Below the pieces are notes generated by a model. The model ran no database searches, had not been told where the DNA came from, and saw only the letters and a list, made by a program, of their open reading frames with translations. A stretch of DNA of 64,000 bases from Sabethes cyaneus (taxonomy: Eukaryota; Arthropoda; Insecta; Diptera; Culicidae): contig NC_071353.1 of the NCBI RefSeq assembly GCF_943734655.1, forward strand, positions 144,256,043-144,320,042, given 5' to 3'. Positions 1 through 11,549 of the stretch are shown here, piece after piece (the stretch's first letter is position 1; each line of letters begins with the position of its first letter). The translations under genes were made by a program, and so were the position numbers.

Positions 1-1045
1 AGGAGAAGAAAAATAAGGAATGAAAAAGAATTAATAAAGAACGCCGAAAGAACGACGAAAAGACATGGGCCGGTTGAAGATAAACATTCTACCGAAGACC
101 GCCAACTCTCCGAACGTCCCCCAGCTGCATCCTGTACGAATTTTTTTCCCTCAACGGAGGATCGGCCGAAAGAACGCCGTTGAACGGTTTTGACCTACTG
201 CTGTAAGGTCGCCCCATTAAATCGCCAATGAGCGTTAGTTAAAATCGATTAAGTCAGGTGTGCCGCAAGGTAGTAATATGGGACCGCTGTTATTAACGCT
301 TTTCGTCAATGACGTTGCAAAAGTGAATAAAAACTTGCGGTTCGACGGTGAAGATAGCGAAGAAGTAACCAATCCAAAAATCCAAAAGTTGAAAATAAGA
401 AATACCAAAAAAAACCGAAGCTGCAGAGAACTAAAACATCAAAAACCGTAAAGGTTTGGAAGTCGAGATAAAAAATTTCAAAAATTAGGTAGTCGAAAAG
501 AAGAAAAGTCAAAGAGTTACAAATGCAAAAAAAATGTTGAAAGGATGAAACGTCAAGAAATCGAAAGGACAAATGTCAAAAAGTTGAACTATAGAGAAAA
601 AAGTTAAATTCGTAACGTGGTAGAGCAGAACAGTCGAAAGATAAAACACTCGAACTCCGTAGGAGTGAATGTCTAAAAATAAGCCGAGAAACGGAAAAGT
701 TATAAAATCAAGAGCTGAAAAAGTTGTAATATAGATAAACCATAAAAAGGCCGACAATTTGGTCAAAACCTAACAGTTCAAAAAAAAATTTAAAGTCAAA
801 AACTCGAATTGTCGTAATAATGAAAAGTCGAACCTTCAGAAAGTCGAAAATTTGAAGAGCAGGAATGTCGAAAATCTGCTAGCCGAAAACTTCAAATTTG
901 CTAAACCGGAAAGCCGAAAAGTAAAACTTGAAAGGTTTCCAAAAGTTTGTAGGTCAAAAATATATTAAAAAAAATTGCAGTTGGAAAGCCAAAAAGTCGT
1001 AAAGTCCAAAAGAAAAAAATGAAAAAATCATTTAAGAGGGACTCC
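1..1045. repeat. Degenerate A/G-rich repeat, block 1
   Basis: The + strand is dominated by A and G, with short recurring words such as GTCGAAAA, AAAAGTC and GAAAAGTC spaced roughly 10-20 bases apart. T is scarce. The complementary strand therefore gives spurious Phe/Leu/Ser-rich open frames. Similar blocks lie at 6585-7690, 15955-16380, 16845-17215, 41590-42250 and 46951-47860. This looks like an old, heavily diverged simple-sequence repeat and not coding DNA. The first 250 bases are less regular. Confidence 0.6.
248..322 (+). pseudogene. Jockey-type reverse transcriptase fragment (motif around GVPQGS)
   Basis: A short stretch reads KSGVPQGSNMGPLLLTLF and then VNDVA. This is nearly the same as the GVPQGSNMGPLL box of the reverse transcriptase at 56090-57784. 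Only about 25 codons are recognisable and the flanks are A/G-rich repeat, so this is a scrap of a non-LTR retrotransposon and not a gene. The fragment shares wording with the copies at 2103 and 59610-62890, so all probably come from one jockey-like family. Confidence 0.8.
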
Positions 1046-1420
1046 CCAGCTAGCACCAACTCGTATATCAGTGTACGAAAACTATCGTAAATATCTCCTA
1101 ACAAACTCAAAATCGTAACTAAAGGTGGATAAAGTGGGATCAAGTTGATTTTCTGTCGTATATAATGATAATGACTGACATACATACGATTTTCAGCACA
1201 AAATCGTAGAGTAGTACGGAGCGACTCGCGCTTCATCGGATATTATCGTATATAAATACTTATATAGTCGTAACGCTCAAAATTATTCGTAATCACGTAA
1301 ATCGCCTCCAAAATAGTACGGATATGCCAATTTTGCGCATGAAATCCGATTTATTTAGCATGTATATCTGTACGTAATGCTGATTATTTCCTTTTTTATA
1401 CATATGAAAATGCTAGCTGG
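1046..1420 (+). mobile_element. Short non-coding element with 10-bp inverted ends, copy 1
   Basis: The segment starts CCAGCTAGCA and ends TGCTAGCTGG, an exact 10-bp inverted repeat 375 bp end to end. Most of it recurs in the opposite orientation at 7744-8045, which shows that it is a dispersed repeat. It has no plausible coding frame. No target duplication is obvious. It may be a MITE or the end of a longer element; the superfamily cannot be assigned. Confidence 0.6.
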
Positions 1421-1599
1421 GTCCAACCTTTGCGGTCCAAATTGTAAGCGAATATTCAAACATGGATTGCAGAAAAACTATGTACTATATTTATAAACGG
1501 TTTTTTAAAATTGTTCTTACAGTTTTCAATTTACCAAAATTCATGCAAGCGTATACGCTTTCGTTTTGCAACTTATCCTTGAAGCGTCCTTGAACGCGC

Positions 1600-2065
1600 G
1601 GCCGAAAAGACGTCACATTCGACATTGTGCCGCGTTTTTTCTGAAAACATAAAAAACCAAATACTTTTTAATATGTTAATATTACAAAGGCCACAAGTAG
1701 ATTTAGGGCCGATTTTAATGTTAAATCCCATCAAGAAGTTCTATTTTCGGTCACATTCTGCTTTCTGCCAAATGTTTTCTTTCAATGCGTTGATCGACTG
1801 CGGCCCAGCCGACCAGACGCTTCATATAGCTACAAAAAAATAGTCCAACGGTGTTAAATCGCATAACGTTGTAGGCTACTTTACGGATCTATTACCAGAA
1901 ATTATTCATTATAGCCGAATGGGTTTTTCAATGAATCAATTGAAGCAGGCGCGGTATGGCATGTAGCACCGTCTTGTGGCAACCACAATCTGTTCTAGTA
2001 ATAGCTTTGTCGGTAGTACTCAACGACCTACCTGACGATATGTGTTATCTTGAAGAGCAAAAGTG
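1600..2065 (-). pseudogene. Mariner-type (ITm superfamily) transposase pseudogene, C-terminal half
   Basis: Read on the minus strand, three frames together give recognisable DDE transposase pieces in the right order: a segment reading YRQ then WLPQDGATCHTA (second catalytic Asp box, about 1985-1945), then CDLTPLDYFF and a PQSINALKENIW segment (third catalytic position, about 1875-1780). Several stops and frameshifts separate them. Known mariner-like transposases in insects have the order QDGATCHTA, then CDLTPLDYFLWG, then INALKENI, so the match is to that family. The first catalytic Asp and the N-terminal helix-turn-helix are not seen. Inactive. Confidence 0.8.
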
Positions 2066-2102
2066 GTGTGCCAACAAACAATGGATTGTGTGAATTAGGG
2101 TA

Positions 2103-2175
2103 AATTAAGTCTGGTGTGACGCAAGGTAGACCATTTAGTGTTGGAGTGGTTTTATTCCTTTAATTATTTTGCGCT
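2103..2175 (+). pseudogene. Very decayed jockey reverse transcriptase fragment
   Basis: The sequence reads KSGVTQGR, then in a shifted frame FNYFALL, matching KSGVPQGS and FFNDIALL of the 56-kb reverse transcriptase. It is a 70-bp relic next to the mariner relic. Confidence is limited by length. Confidence 0.55.
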
Positions 2176-3100
2176 GCTAACACTAAGCACACAACTGATG
2201 GCACTTATCAATACGAGTAACTTTCGATTAAGCCTAAAAAATATCAGTTTATGTTGTCTATATATATTATATTATATGTTGTCTATTTATCTCTATATTT
2301 TACACATTTTTTTAAACAGATAGGAATGTCCGTGGAATCTTACGAAATAAGTAAAGCAAACTCTTTTATTCATACGGTTTATTACCCTACAAAGCCTGAC
2401 TATCCAAAAAGCTGCTCTATTTTGGAAAGTTGTTCAAGTGACTGCGATCTACGTAGAATGTTCTCAAACGCGTGCTACTTGAGACTTGTGAATTTGTGTT
2501 CCAGGTACTTTGTGATATTAGTCATCTAGGAATTGATTTTTTTTTCGAAAGTTAACGACCTGCTTATTCAGAGATCTGATTCATTGCCGACGTAGATTTG
2601 TCTTAGGCAGATAACGCAGCACCATTTTGGTGCTTTGCAGATCAAGCACGATCTGACTATATTGAGGTGCGTGCTATAGTTGTTTCCGGGTTTGATCCAG
2701 TTAAAACAACCAGCTGTAGCGGACTTCATGAACCCTGAGTGAAAGGGCTTGGATATTTAAGATTCCTATAATCTTATTATGTGTTTTTTGATCGTGGGAA
2801 TGAAGGTAGACCAAGTGAAGGTGGCCAAGTGAAGGTCAGTTGCTAATGAAACCATCGAACCGCATCGAACCAGTTAGATTGTTAGAAACAGTTTTCAAGC
2901 AGAATTTATGAGAGGATAAAAATATCAAACTTCCCGATCTTTGCGAAAAATGAAAAAATGACTGTCATATAAGGCTTACTCGAACTCACGCGCAAAGAAG
3001 AGCATTTGGAATTCCCCACCATCTATCTAGCTTGTCGTGCACCAATGCAAGCGAATGATCTGTCTGCTTCCTCGAATCGCATCGTTGTATGACGGACGGG
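2176..3100. other. Unrecognised AT-rich DNA
   Basis: Only short open frames occur and none resembles a known protein. No tandem repeat or inverted ends were seen. Confidence 0.5.
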
Positions 3101-4310
3101 GTGATTTGTGAGAAACCAGAAATGCTGGAGAAGAGAGATTCGACACAAGTTGCTCACTTCCACGGGGAATCCCTGCTGTGAAGAAATTTACGCAATCACC
3201 TCCAGACGCTTCTGCTTTTTGATCATGGTTGGACGCCAGGAGCAGTGGTTTGGTTATTCACCAAAATTGGGTAGCCCGAAAAAGTGGGATATACAGTTAG
3301 AAATGAAAGTTTGGAATTACCAAAATCCCAATTGGACGGAATTTCGTCGGTTACTGGAAATTTCAGTAATTCATGTTGAAATACGATGAAAGCTTTGTAA
3401 TTGGCGATGACAGAATCGCCAAATCTGAATCGTTAAATTGCAACCGTAACGAAATACGCGTAATAAAACTAGCGTACCAAATCACTGAGTGTGACCTTAT
3501 TCTGTCCTGTCGCCCGTTCTCACCTCCGTTTGACGCTTATTACCGCATAAAATTCGCATCAAGATCTTTATGGCAAGTCTCATTTTTTATTGAACAACAT
3601 TTTGACCAGATCGTAAAGTGGAAATCAAGTGATAACTGCCTTGAGGTAAATCCACCAACCACACGATCGAAACGGTGCAATTCGGACGGTGTCACTTGAC
3701 TTGAGTGCCGGTGTCAATCGGAACGGTCCGCATCTGTCGGAATTTTGATTCCCTGCAGCCGCAGGAAAATGCATGCGTGATCAGACAGACCTTGACCGAT
3801 GGTAGCTGAACTGTACCTGAACCTCTCACGTGACTGACCGACACAGCGGCGAAGGTCATTAACCACACCTACGCGACACGCACTGAAGAAATCCGCCACT
3901 TGACTTGAACACTATCGGATAGTGTCGTGAACACACCCACAAATGAAACAAACACCTTCAACTGGAACTAACTGGTTTGCAGTTCGCAGAAATGGTTTGG
4001 GCTACCACCCAACCGAGTGCGTCGCTACTACCTACCTACAGGTGAATGGGAAAGGCACACTTTAATTCGTCAATTTTCTGCTGCTTCCATAATACTTTTA
4101 GACCGTCACGCTGAAAGATTGCGCACCGATTCAGCAACTCACATCCGTCATCAGCGATCAATGTCTTGAACGGATTCTGCTATCCATACCCTGCTATCTC
4201 CGTGATCGATCAGGACTGCCTTTGGATAGCATACAGTGGAACGTTAATAGAGTAAATCTAAGCTGGTAATTAAAATTCTATGTGTTCAGTATCGAATTTA
4301 TTAATTTGGT
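3101..4310 (+). other. Unrecognised DNA, possible decayed retroelement
   Basis: One short open stretch (3290-3365) reads KVWNYQNPNWTEFRRLLE, which resembles the W-Y-x-x-A-x-W-x-x-F linker that follows the endonuclease domain in some non-LTR retrotransposons. This is a weak resemblance over 18 residues; no catalytic motif flanks it. The rest (3400-4310) shows no recognisable coding signal. Confidence 0.3.
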
Positions 4311-4324
4311 AGCGATTTGAACCA

Positions 4325-4560
4325 AATTTTGTCGGATTGTTCGTTTTAGGTCAGAAAGTAAAAATATAAATTTTCGTGCCGGTTGAACTTCCTCTTGATT
4401 AATGGGAGTACCTCCATTTTTTAAGACAATACCTATTTTTGTCAAACCCTCTAATTATATTTAGTTTATATCTCCGGAAATATTAGGTTTCGAAAGACAC
4501 TACTTTCACATTTTCAAAGGAAATTACCCAATGAATTCGAAAAAGAGCACCAGTGTTTTT
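4325..4560 (+). repeat. Dispersed repeat shared with the 48-kb long inverted repeat
   Basis: This block contains the ordered words TTGTTCGTTTT, GGTCAGAAAG, TTAATGGGAG, CCTCCATTTTT, ATATCTCCGGAAATATTA and GAGCACCAGTG. The same words occur in order at 47865-48130, and in reverse in the right arm of the long inverted repeat (to 49127) and at 51108-51300. It is therefore a solo piece of one dispersed non-coding family. Confidence 0.75.
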
Positions 4561-4565
4561 ATATT

Positions 4566-4820
4566 GCATAGAGAATCTTCCAGCATTAGACAAACGGCAG
4601 GAGTCACAACGACAACTTATTAAGCGCTACCCATTAGCTACCCATTACCCCACCCCCCTCCCTTCCCTTTCCACTCTTTCCGCTTCTTTCCCAAAAAATT
4701 TTCATTACTTTTCCCTACCGTCCCTCCATCAATTGTAGAACCATCGTTTCAAAAAATATTGCTATTAATGCCTGACCGCATTTCAAGGTCAAAGACTAAA
4801 AAACACGAGTTTGGTCAATT
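4566..4820 (-). repeat. Member of the 16.4-kb hairpin-element family, copy A
   Basis: From CTTCCAGCATTAGACAAA through GTCACAACGACAACTT, CAATTGTAGAACCATCG and TGCCTGACCGCATTTCA to GAGTTTGGTCAATTA, this matches one arm and the outer segment of the element at 16392-16833 and the partial copy at 42331-42475. It is pyrimidine-rich in the middle. No coding frame. Confidence 0.75.
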
Positions 4821-5847
4821 ACGGAAAAAGTCGAAAATTTCTTCCAATTGCAAAAATATGAATGCACAAGTTGATATGAAAGTTTCTAATATAATATAAG
4901 GAAACACTATAGTAAAGGGGGTTTGCTCTAATGAATAGTGAATTAAAAATGGAAGATTTACGTGAATACCTTTTTCACTTTGACGGCAAGTAGAACAATT
5001 CACATCAAAAGTAATACCTACTGCTTTTTTTCTAGTTCTAGGCGAAAGATTTTCGCTTCTCATTTCACACATTTTTACAGTTCCCAATATGATTTCTGTA
5101 ATTCGATAGAACTTTAAAATCCTTGACCACTGTTGTACATTTACACTTTCAGAAAACACAACAAAATGGTGCTTAACAGATGACTAGAAGATTTAAAATA
5201 ATATAAGGGTCCATGCCTAGTGGCACAGGCGCAGGCTTGACGTGGGGCTACGAATGTAGAACAATTCGTTTCCCAATGCTAAAACCGGTGATTTTTGTAC
5301 GAATTTCATATATCCTTTCGAGACTCGCGCCAACTTCAATTTATAGGTATGCTAAAAGCTAACAGAATTCACTCGAATACTAATGCCACTTGGTGAAAAA
5401 CTTATGTAACTTTTTCCACAGTTTGAAAGATCTTGGTCTACGGATCAACTTAGCTGAAAACAGTAATTTTCTTTATTGCTTGAATCCCGAGAAATACCGA
5501 GATAAAGTTAACGGTTCACAGGTGTTATACAAAATACAACCGCGCCAGTAACGAAGGGATATAGATGCCCAAGTTGCGCATTAAAGGATTGTATTCTTAC
5601 GTGTGAGAAATTCATAATTTCAACTCTTCAGCTAATTTTGTTTGGTGGACCTGAAAAGGTCCGTTTGTTAAACTCTATTTTTCAAATTTCTGACTCGTGG
5701 TGTCCATTGTCTACTTTCGTCCATCAGATAGGTTATTGGTGTGTGGATTAATGGTGGGAATACTGTTTACCGGACAAACGCTACTGGTAGGATCTGCAAT
5801 CAAGATAGACTTTTATGTTTATGATGTTATGTTATGATGATATTATG
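4821..5847. other. Unrecognised AT-rich DNA
   Basis: The longest open frame (minus strand, about 114 codons, 4815-5159) has no recognisable domain and low-complexity AT-driven composition. No inverted ends or tandem structure were detected. Confidence 0.45.
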
Positions 5848-6110
5848 CTAGCTGCTTGCCGATGTGTCGCCAACGAAAGCCGCTAACGATGTGCATCGTA
5901 AGGCAAGCAATGTTTCAAATACAACCTTTAAAATTATGCCACGGATGTGACTCGAAAGCTGCCTGCCCAATGTGTCACTAACCAAAGCCGCTGACCGAAT
6001 GACGATGAGCAGCAAAAGACAGACAAGCAGAAGCAATGTTTCAAATACAACCTTTCCTGCCGATGTGTCGTGACCGAATGACGATTCGCAGTAAAAGGCA
6101 TAGCAGCCAA
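5848..6110. repeat. Imperfect tandem duplication, about three units
   Basis: The phrase AAGCAATGTTTCAAATACAA recurs at about 5908 and 6031. GCCGATGTGTCG or a close variant starts each unit (about 5858, 5965, 6059), and AAAGCCGCT and GACCGAATGACGAT also repeat. Unit length is about 100-125 bp with indels. The frames across it are short and not conserved between units, so coding function is not supported. Confidence 0.6.
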
Positions 6111-6215
6111 AACCATATCGTTCGCTGGCGGATGAGTCGATGGATTCTTCTGTTTGTTGGCGTTTTGCTTGGTGAATTTGGATGTCATCGTTGCCTTATC
6201 CGGGGAAGCAGCAAC

Positions 6216-6584
6216 AGCTAGGGCGTAAATTAAATACAATCACAAGGGAGCTCATAGCAATCATAGCTCATCTAATATATTTTTCTGTCATCTGTGCTAG
6301 GGAAAACAAAAAAATGAAAATAATGAAATAATGAATAGTCGTCTAATATTTTCTTAATTTTATTAAACGTCCGTTGAGGAAACATGTAATCTACTGTGTT
6401 GTAATGGACTTTTTGAAAAATTTCCAATCGATTGATATCAATATCTCTAGAATCTATTGACGGATGACTGAGTTATAAGCGTGCAAACTATAACCACTTG
6501 TCGTTACATGTTCCCTTTTCGTTTTTCTAAAGTGCACCCCCATATAGATAGAATAGAAATCAAAGACGTAGTCCTACGTCAAAA
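6216..6584. other. Unrecognised AT-rich DNA
   Basis: Nothing gene-like was seen in this interval. Confidence 0.45.
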
Positions 6585-7690
6585 GGAAATAAAAATAAGG
6601 CGACCGAAAGACAAAGAGACAACGAAAATGCGAAGAAAAGGTGGTGAATAAGTAATAAAAAGATGGTGAAAATACGATAAAAAGTTGACAAAAAGACGAA
6701 AAAATGACAGAAATAACAAGAAGATACAATAAAAAGATAGCGACAAAAAACGGCGAAACATGCAAAAAAGGGGATAAATAGACAACGAATTTATGACAGA
6801 AAGACGACAATTTTTTGTTGTCCTGACATTAAAAAAATGATAACAAAAAAGTGACGAAAAGGCAACAAAAAACGGTGAAACTGTGATGAAAATATTACAA
6901 CGAAAAAGCATCAAAGCGGCAACAAAAAAGACAACAAAAAGAGCAAAAAGCTGCTAAAAAAAAGACAAAAAATGCATAAATCAATTCAAAAACGAAGAAC
7001 AGACAACGAAAATACGTACAAAAACCCATGAAAGATGACAGCAATCCGAAGAGAAACCACAAATACATAGAAACAAGATCTCTTTGGATGCCAAAAGATG
7101 GCGAAGAGGCGTTGAAGAGGAATATTATTGTGATGAATGAATATGATGAATAGACGACAAAAAAGTAAAGAAGAAAGTGAAAAGATGATAAAAAGGTGAT
7201 GACAAGTAGGCGAAAAGACGAAAGACAACAGAAATACGATTGAAAGACACCGTAAAAACTCCAAAGCAGCGATAAAAATATTAAAAAGGACAAAAAAAAC
7301 AACGAGAAAATGGTAAAAAGATTCTAAATTGTTAATGAAGAGACGATAAAAAGATAGCATAGCAGCAACAAGAAATACCAAAACCAGCACAAATGACAAT
7401 TAAAAGACTTTATGGCGACTTTAACAGCGAACAACCAAAAACGCCTCAAAAGACGTTTTAAAATAACACTAAATCGCTGAAAAAAACGATATAAAGAAAA
7501 GTAGATGTTCAAAACACGACTAACAGACGTTAAAAAACAATAAAAAACCGAAAAAGCGACACCAAAATGCAAACATAACAAAAACACAACATTAAAAATG
7601 ATAAAATAAAAGGCGAAAGACAAGAAACCTAAACGGCGAAAAATGAAAGATGAAGCACTGAAAAACAAAAACAACAGATCAAGAACGAAG
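6585..7690. repeat. Degenerate A/G-rich repeat, block 2
   Basis: Recurring words are GACGAAAA, GACAACAAAAA, AAAAGATG and AAAAAGACGA at about 10-14-base intervals, with strong purine plus A bias on the + strand. The open frames on the complement are Phe/Leu/Ser-rich artefacts. The block ends with ATCAAGAACGAAGG, close to ATCAAGAACGAAAG at the end of the 16.8-17.2 kb block, which suggests that these blocks belong to one dispersed family. Confidence 0.65.
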
Positions 7691-7691
7691 G

Positions 7692-7743
7692 TCGAGAGTG
7701 CGTGGTTCATACACCCACGCCACTCTCCGCTATCAATTTGTAC
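7692..7743 (-). pseudogene. RTE-like retrotransposon scrap (C-terminal tail)
   Basis: About 50 bases match 30362-30410 of the main RTE-like element, the region encoding RMNHELQ and the upstream GEWRR segment. It is directly abutted by the short element at 7744. Confidence 0.65.
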
Positions 7744-8045
7744 CCAGCTGGCATTTTCATATGTATAAAAAAAAAGTTAAAAATTAGCATTACGTACAGA
7801 TCTACCTGCTAAATAAATCGTATTTCATGCGCAAAATTGTCATATCCGTACTATTTTGGAGGCGATATACGTGATTACGAATAATTTTGAGCGTTACGAC
7901 TATATAAGTATTTATATACGATAATATCCGATTAAGTGCGAGTCGCTCCGTACTACTCTACGATTTTGTACTGAAAATCGTATGTATGTTAGTCATTATC
8001 ATTATATACGGCAGAAACTCAACTTTATCCCACTTTATCCAGCTT
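7744..8045 (-). mobile_element. Short non-coding element, copy 2 (inverted relative to 1046-1420)
   Basis: It starts CCAGCTGGCATTTTCATATG and follows the reverse complement of 1046-1420 for about 300 bases. Shared words include CGTACTATTTTGGAGGCGAT and GAGTCGCTCCGTACTACTCT. It breaks off near 8045, where RTE sequence starts, so it lacks the other end. It sits between two RTE pieces. Confidence 0.7.
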
Positions 8046-8415
8046 TAATATCTGGAGGATTTGTCGGAGAGTAATAATTTCATCCACGGTAGCACGGGCC
8101 CCCATAAAGCCTGCCAGATACTGCCCTACGAACTCTTTTGCTATTGGGGATAGACGACTCACGTTACAAAATCTGGGAGTACACCTTGTAGGTGGCATTG
8201 ATTAATGCAATACCGCGGTAATTACAGCAATTATGATTGCCCTTTTTATAGATGGGACAAACCACACCTTCTATCCACTCCTCTGGTAGTTTCTCTTTCT
8301 ACCAAATCCTTGAAATTATCCAATGAAGTGCCGTTGCTAGAGGTCCTTTGTCATTTTTGTAGAGATCTGCCGGGAGTGGGTCCTTTCCGGCGGCTCTATT
8401 ACCACAGACAGGCCA
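8046..8415 (-). pseudogene. RTE-like reverse transcriptase fragment
   Basis: This segment is collinear with about 31195-31450 of the main RTE-like element, with shared words such as GCCCCCATAAA/GAAAC, AATCTGGGAG and CACCTTGTAGG. It covers the finger/palm region just upstream of the first catalytic Asp. It is diverged, contains indels, and is not open in any frame. It probably represents a different subfamily from the 30-33 kb copy. Confidence 0.7.
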
Positions 8416-8439
8416 AATACAAATAGGCATAGCTCTCTG

Positions 8440-8700
8440 AAGAAAAGCGCATTTAAAATATCATCATCGATATTTTGTCTGAACAGTAGCACCATCTATG
8501 ATGGACATTTTCAAATATTAACTTATAAAGGAGCATTCCACGGACAGGAAAAAAAACTAAAAAAAATACCAACAGTACACCATCCCCTTTTGGAGAAATG
8601 ATGTAGTGTAGCGGAAATATTTTCAAATTACTTTTGATTAATTTTGACATAACTCAAATCAAACGGACTTCTCCAGTCGTTTCTCATATATTGTTAGGTG
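8440..8700. repeat. Dispersed AT-rich repeat shared with 25000-25150
   Basis: ACACCATCCCCTTTTGGAG, ATGATGTAGTG and CAAATCAAACGG here parallel ACACCATCCCCCTTTTATA, AATGTAGTG and CAAATCAAATTTCC near 25013-25140. Two diverged copies of one repeat are the simplest reading. Confidence 0.5.
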
Positions 8701-10749
8701 AGATACAAATTGGTTTGGCTTCATTATAATTTATTTTCTTTTTGTTAAGCGTGTAGGGCGGTATCCTATGCTTATGGTTATGCTTATGCATATTATTATT
8801 CCTTTTATTTATAAAATGGTGTTACTATTTAGAGATTAACCGATTTTCAAACTAATACTTTGAATTTAATTACACCATTTTAACTCCATTTTACTATTTT
8901 AAATCATTTTTGACCACCACTTAATGAATTTACTATACAAAAAAACAAATATTTCTCGTTAGGACATTTCTTTCAGCTCATGACATGATGCATTTATTAC
9001 AACTCTATTGGCTCTAACATAAATGCATTCTAATATCTTGCTCCAATTTATAGTGAGAAAGTCGTTTATAACCAAAATTTTTCTATATGCATCCATCATT
9101 TACAAATTAACTATGCCTTTTGGCAGTGCAAACATTATAATTAAATAACTAAATAATAAACCAGATTATAGAACCGAGTCAACGAAGTTCATGGTGAACA
9201 TTGTTGTGTGTGAAGTCTCATACCTGGTAATAAACTTTTGTAGTTCTAGCTTGTTATCCAACCCTGCAATAGAAAACCAACCACCCAGAACTGAACCGTG
9301 AACCCAAACCAACAACCGCTAGCGCCAGGTTCCCTGATCGCGTTCCTCTGCGCTGCCATTGAACCGGAAATTCTGCCGACACTTCCGAACCATTCCGACA
9401 CGAAAGGTTACCCATTAGCAGCAGCTAATAGTTACTCCGCAACCCGGTAAACTCCGTCGAATTCCGATCATACTATTAGCATGTCTACGTCTGACCGATT
9501 TCGAATCGATTTGAAACTGCACCGCGTTCAATGTCACTGCCGAGACCGGCTGCGGCCCGCTACCGTGCGTCTGCGGCGTTCCATTGGCCGACTAGCCGAC
9601 GGTAAACCAGCCGGGCCGTGCGCCGTACAGCAGCGAAGGTGAGAAAATTTCATGCTCGGGTGGTTTCCCTCAGGTCTAGTAACCCTTTCAGCAGGTCTGC
9701 CTTACACGCAGCCACGAGGGCTTATCGAATTTTGGCTTATCCCATCAACAACGGTTTCGCGAGCCGCTTGGGGTTCATAGCGACTATTGGTCGGTGCTTG
9801 ATGTCCAACCACTGGAGTATGAAGTTCACTTGAAAATGTCTTAAATTTTTGAATCAAAACAAAAAATATGTCAACCAAGTGATTTCGGTAAATCAGATTG
9901 GAGATTGCACTTGCAATCGATCGATGGGTTGTAAAATTGTTCATGCAGTTTATTGTCCTTATTGGCTGGAGTTTCTAAATTAATCGATCGTTCCAGCATG
10001 AAATAAAACCACAAAATAGTGGATAGATTTACGACTAAGCCCACTTGCAGGCAAACCGTTGCTGCTTTGCACAATTGAAGGATGTACTGTCGCAACTCCG
10101 AACCGCAATAAACCTCGCACAAGTGGGTGAGGTCAAAACAACCGCCAGGCCACCCCACATCAAGGAGCAGGCAGCTAAACGATGTCCAATTACAAGAGCA
10201 TGACGGCATGAAGCCATCGAACGTTTACTCACTCCTTAACTTTATGGGTATCCAACTTTATGACGATCGGATCGGATCGGATTGTGCGACAGCCATTAAT
10301 CGGCAATAAAATAGCGCCCAGTTTATTGGGAAAATTTTCAACTCACTCGCAGTTTATGGGCACTGCACTTCCTCCACCCACGAAACGATCGTCGGTTGTC
10401 TTGTTTTTCTCAGTGACAGAAAGTGCCGGACAGCATTGACCTTCAGCGATCATTCCGTAACATGCCAGTTCGAACGACTAAAAAGTACTGCTCACTCAAA
10501 AACTATGCTTGAGGCCGTATCTGTGGTGATTTTGGGTGAGGTGTTTGGTAGCTTTTTTTCTGCTTCTGATTTTCGTTAGCCAAGCAATAATGATCTGCAG
10601 AGAAGGTTCCACTTCAATTATTCATGTCTTAGCTATTAGCTATGCGGGTCTGTGCGAGCGAACGAATTGGAGGGTGGTAAAACTGATCGCTGTTGTTCGT
10701 TGGCTATCATGATTTTCGTGGATTGTCAAATTTGGTAAAAAAAATTAAG
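8701..10749. other. Unrecognised, mostly single-copy-looking DNA
   Basis: From about 9240 the base composition becomes more balanced, with many CG dinucleotides, unlike the surrounding repeats. It could hold regulatory sequence or non-coding exons. Open frames up to 112 codons (for example minus 9871-10209) have no recognisable domain and overlap each other on both strands. No gene is called. Confidence 0.4.
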
Positions 10750-10750
10750 T

Positions 10751-10768
10751 AGCACTGGCCTTCGGCCA
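10751..10768. other. Perfect short hairpin
   Basis: ACTGGCC-TTC-GGCCAGT forms a 7-bp stem with a 3-base loop, preceded by an A-rich run. Its function is unknown and it may be chance. Confidence 0.4.
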
Positions 10769-11387
10769 GTACATTCACCTCGGAAGCACTTTTAAGGAGA
10801 GATAATGGATAGTGGATGGGATTGATTAGTTAATCGAACACATTTATTAAAAGATACCTACAACTATTTATGGCAAAATTGGTTATTTAAATACATTCAT
10901 GTTGCTTTTTACGTGAAGGATACGTTGGAACCTAACATATTCATACGTGTACGGTGGCCTTTAGACTATAGAAGGGCTGTTTTGGTCAAAGATTTAGATT
11001 TTAGTTACCGTGAAAGATTTTGATCGCTAAGAGCTCCGCCCATTATAACTGCATTTTGATGGTTTGGAAACAGAGATGCCGGATCTACGGATTTGGGAAT
11101 TTTCTACGAAGTTTACGGAACCTTAAACTTTTTTCTTGTTTAAAGATCTGATTTGGCAGCTATAACTTTCTCTTCACTATATTATGCGTAATTGGCAAGA
11201 TATTTCTATTATGTTTTCTGTAATACGATAGATTTTTCAAAATATTTACTGCTGTCAAGCGGATAAGGTTGTTCTTTAAAACCAAGTAGCCTTGTTCTAT
11301 ATGCATTACTAGCTGACTCGACAAACTTCGTATTGCCACAAATTAACCTGTGTTGTACATAAATCATGAATCTCGGATGATCTTTGT
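10769..11387. other. Unrecognised AT-rich DNA
   Basis: No coding or repeat signature was found apart from the GC-rich block that follows it. Confidence 0.45.
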
Positions 11388-11465
11388 CACAATCTCGAGT
11401 TTTGCAAGCCCCCAGTGGGCGGCGCTTCCGACGGCGGGTCACCGGCAACACTCGCGACCGTCTCG
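11388..11465 (-). repeat. GC-rich block shared with the fold-back element at 62.3 kb
   Basis: On the minus strand the words GCGAGTGTT, GCCGGTG, CCCGCCGTCGGAAGCGCC and CCACTG occur in order. They match 62295-62360 on the + strand almost base for base. The two loci are otherwise different, so this is a fragment of a dispersed element of unknown identity. One minus frame reads PVTRRRKRRPL, against PVARRRKRQPL at 62.3 kb. Confidence 0.65.
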
Positions 11466-11549
11466 TCCTGAATGATCTAGTGTTACTTTAGATAGTTTTT
11501 GTGGTCTTGTATTGACTAATGTTTTATGGAAGAGTCTCGAATTTCTCGA

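Noticed and set aside
5848..6239. Small repeat protein from the 5.9-kb duplicated units
   Set aside because: Units differ by indels not divisible by three, and frames do not persist across them.
6574..7710. Phe/Leu-rich multi-membrane-like proteins on the minus strand (also 46913-47555, 41631-42278)
   Set aside because: They arise from the complement of A-rich repeat (TTT/TTC/CTT codons). Overlapping frames on the same strand are equally open, and no conserved motif is visible.
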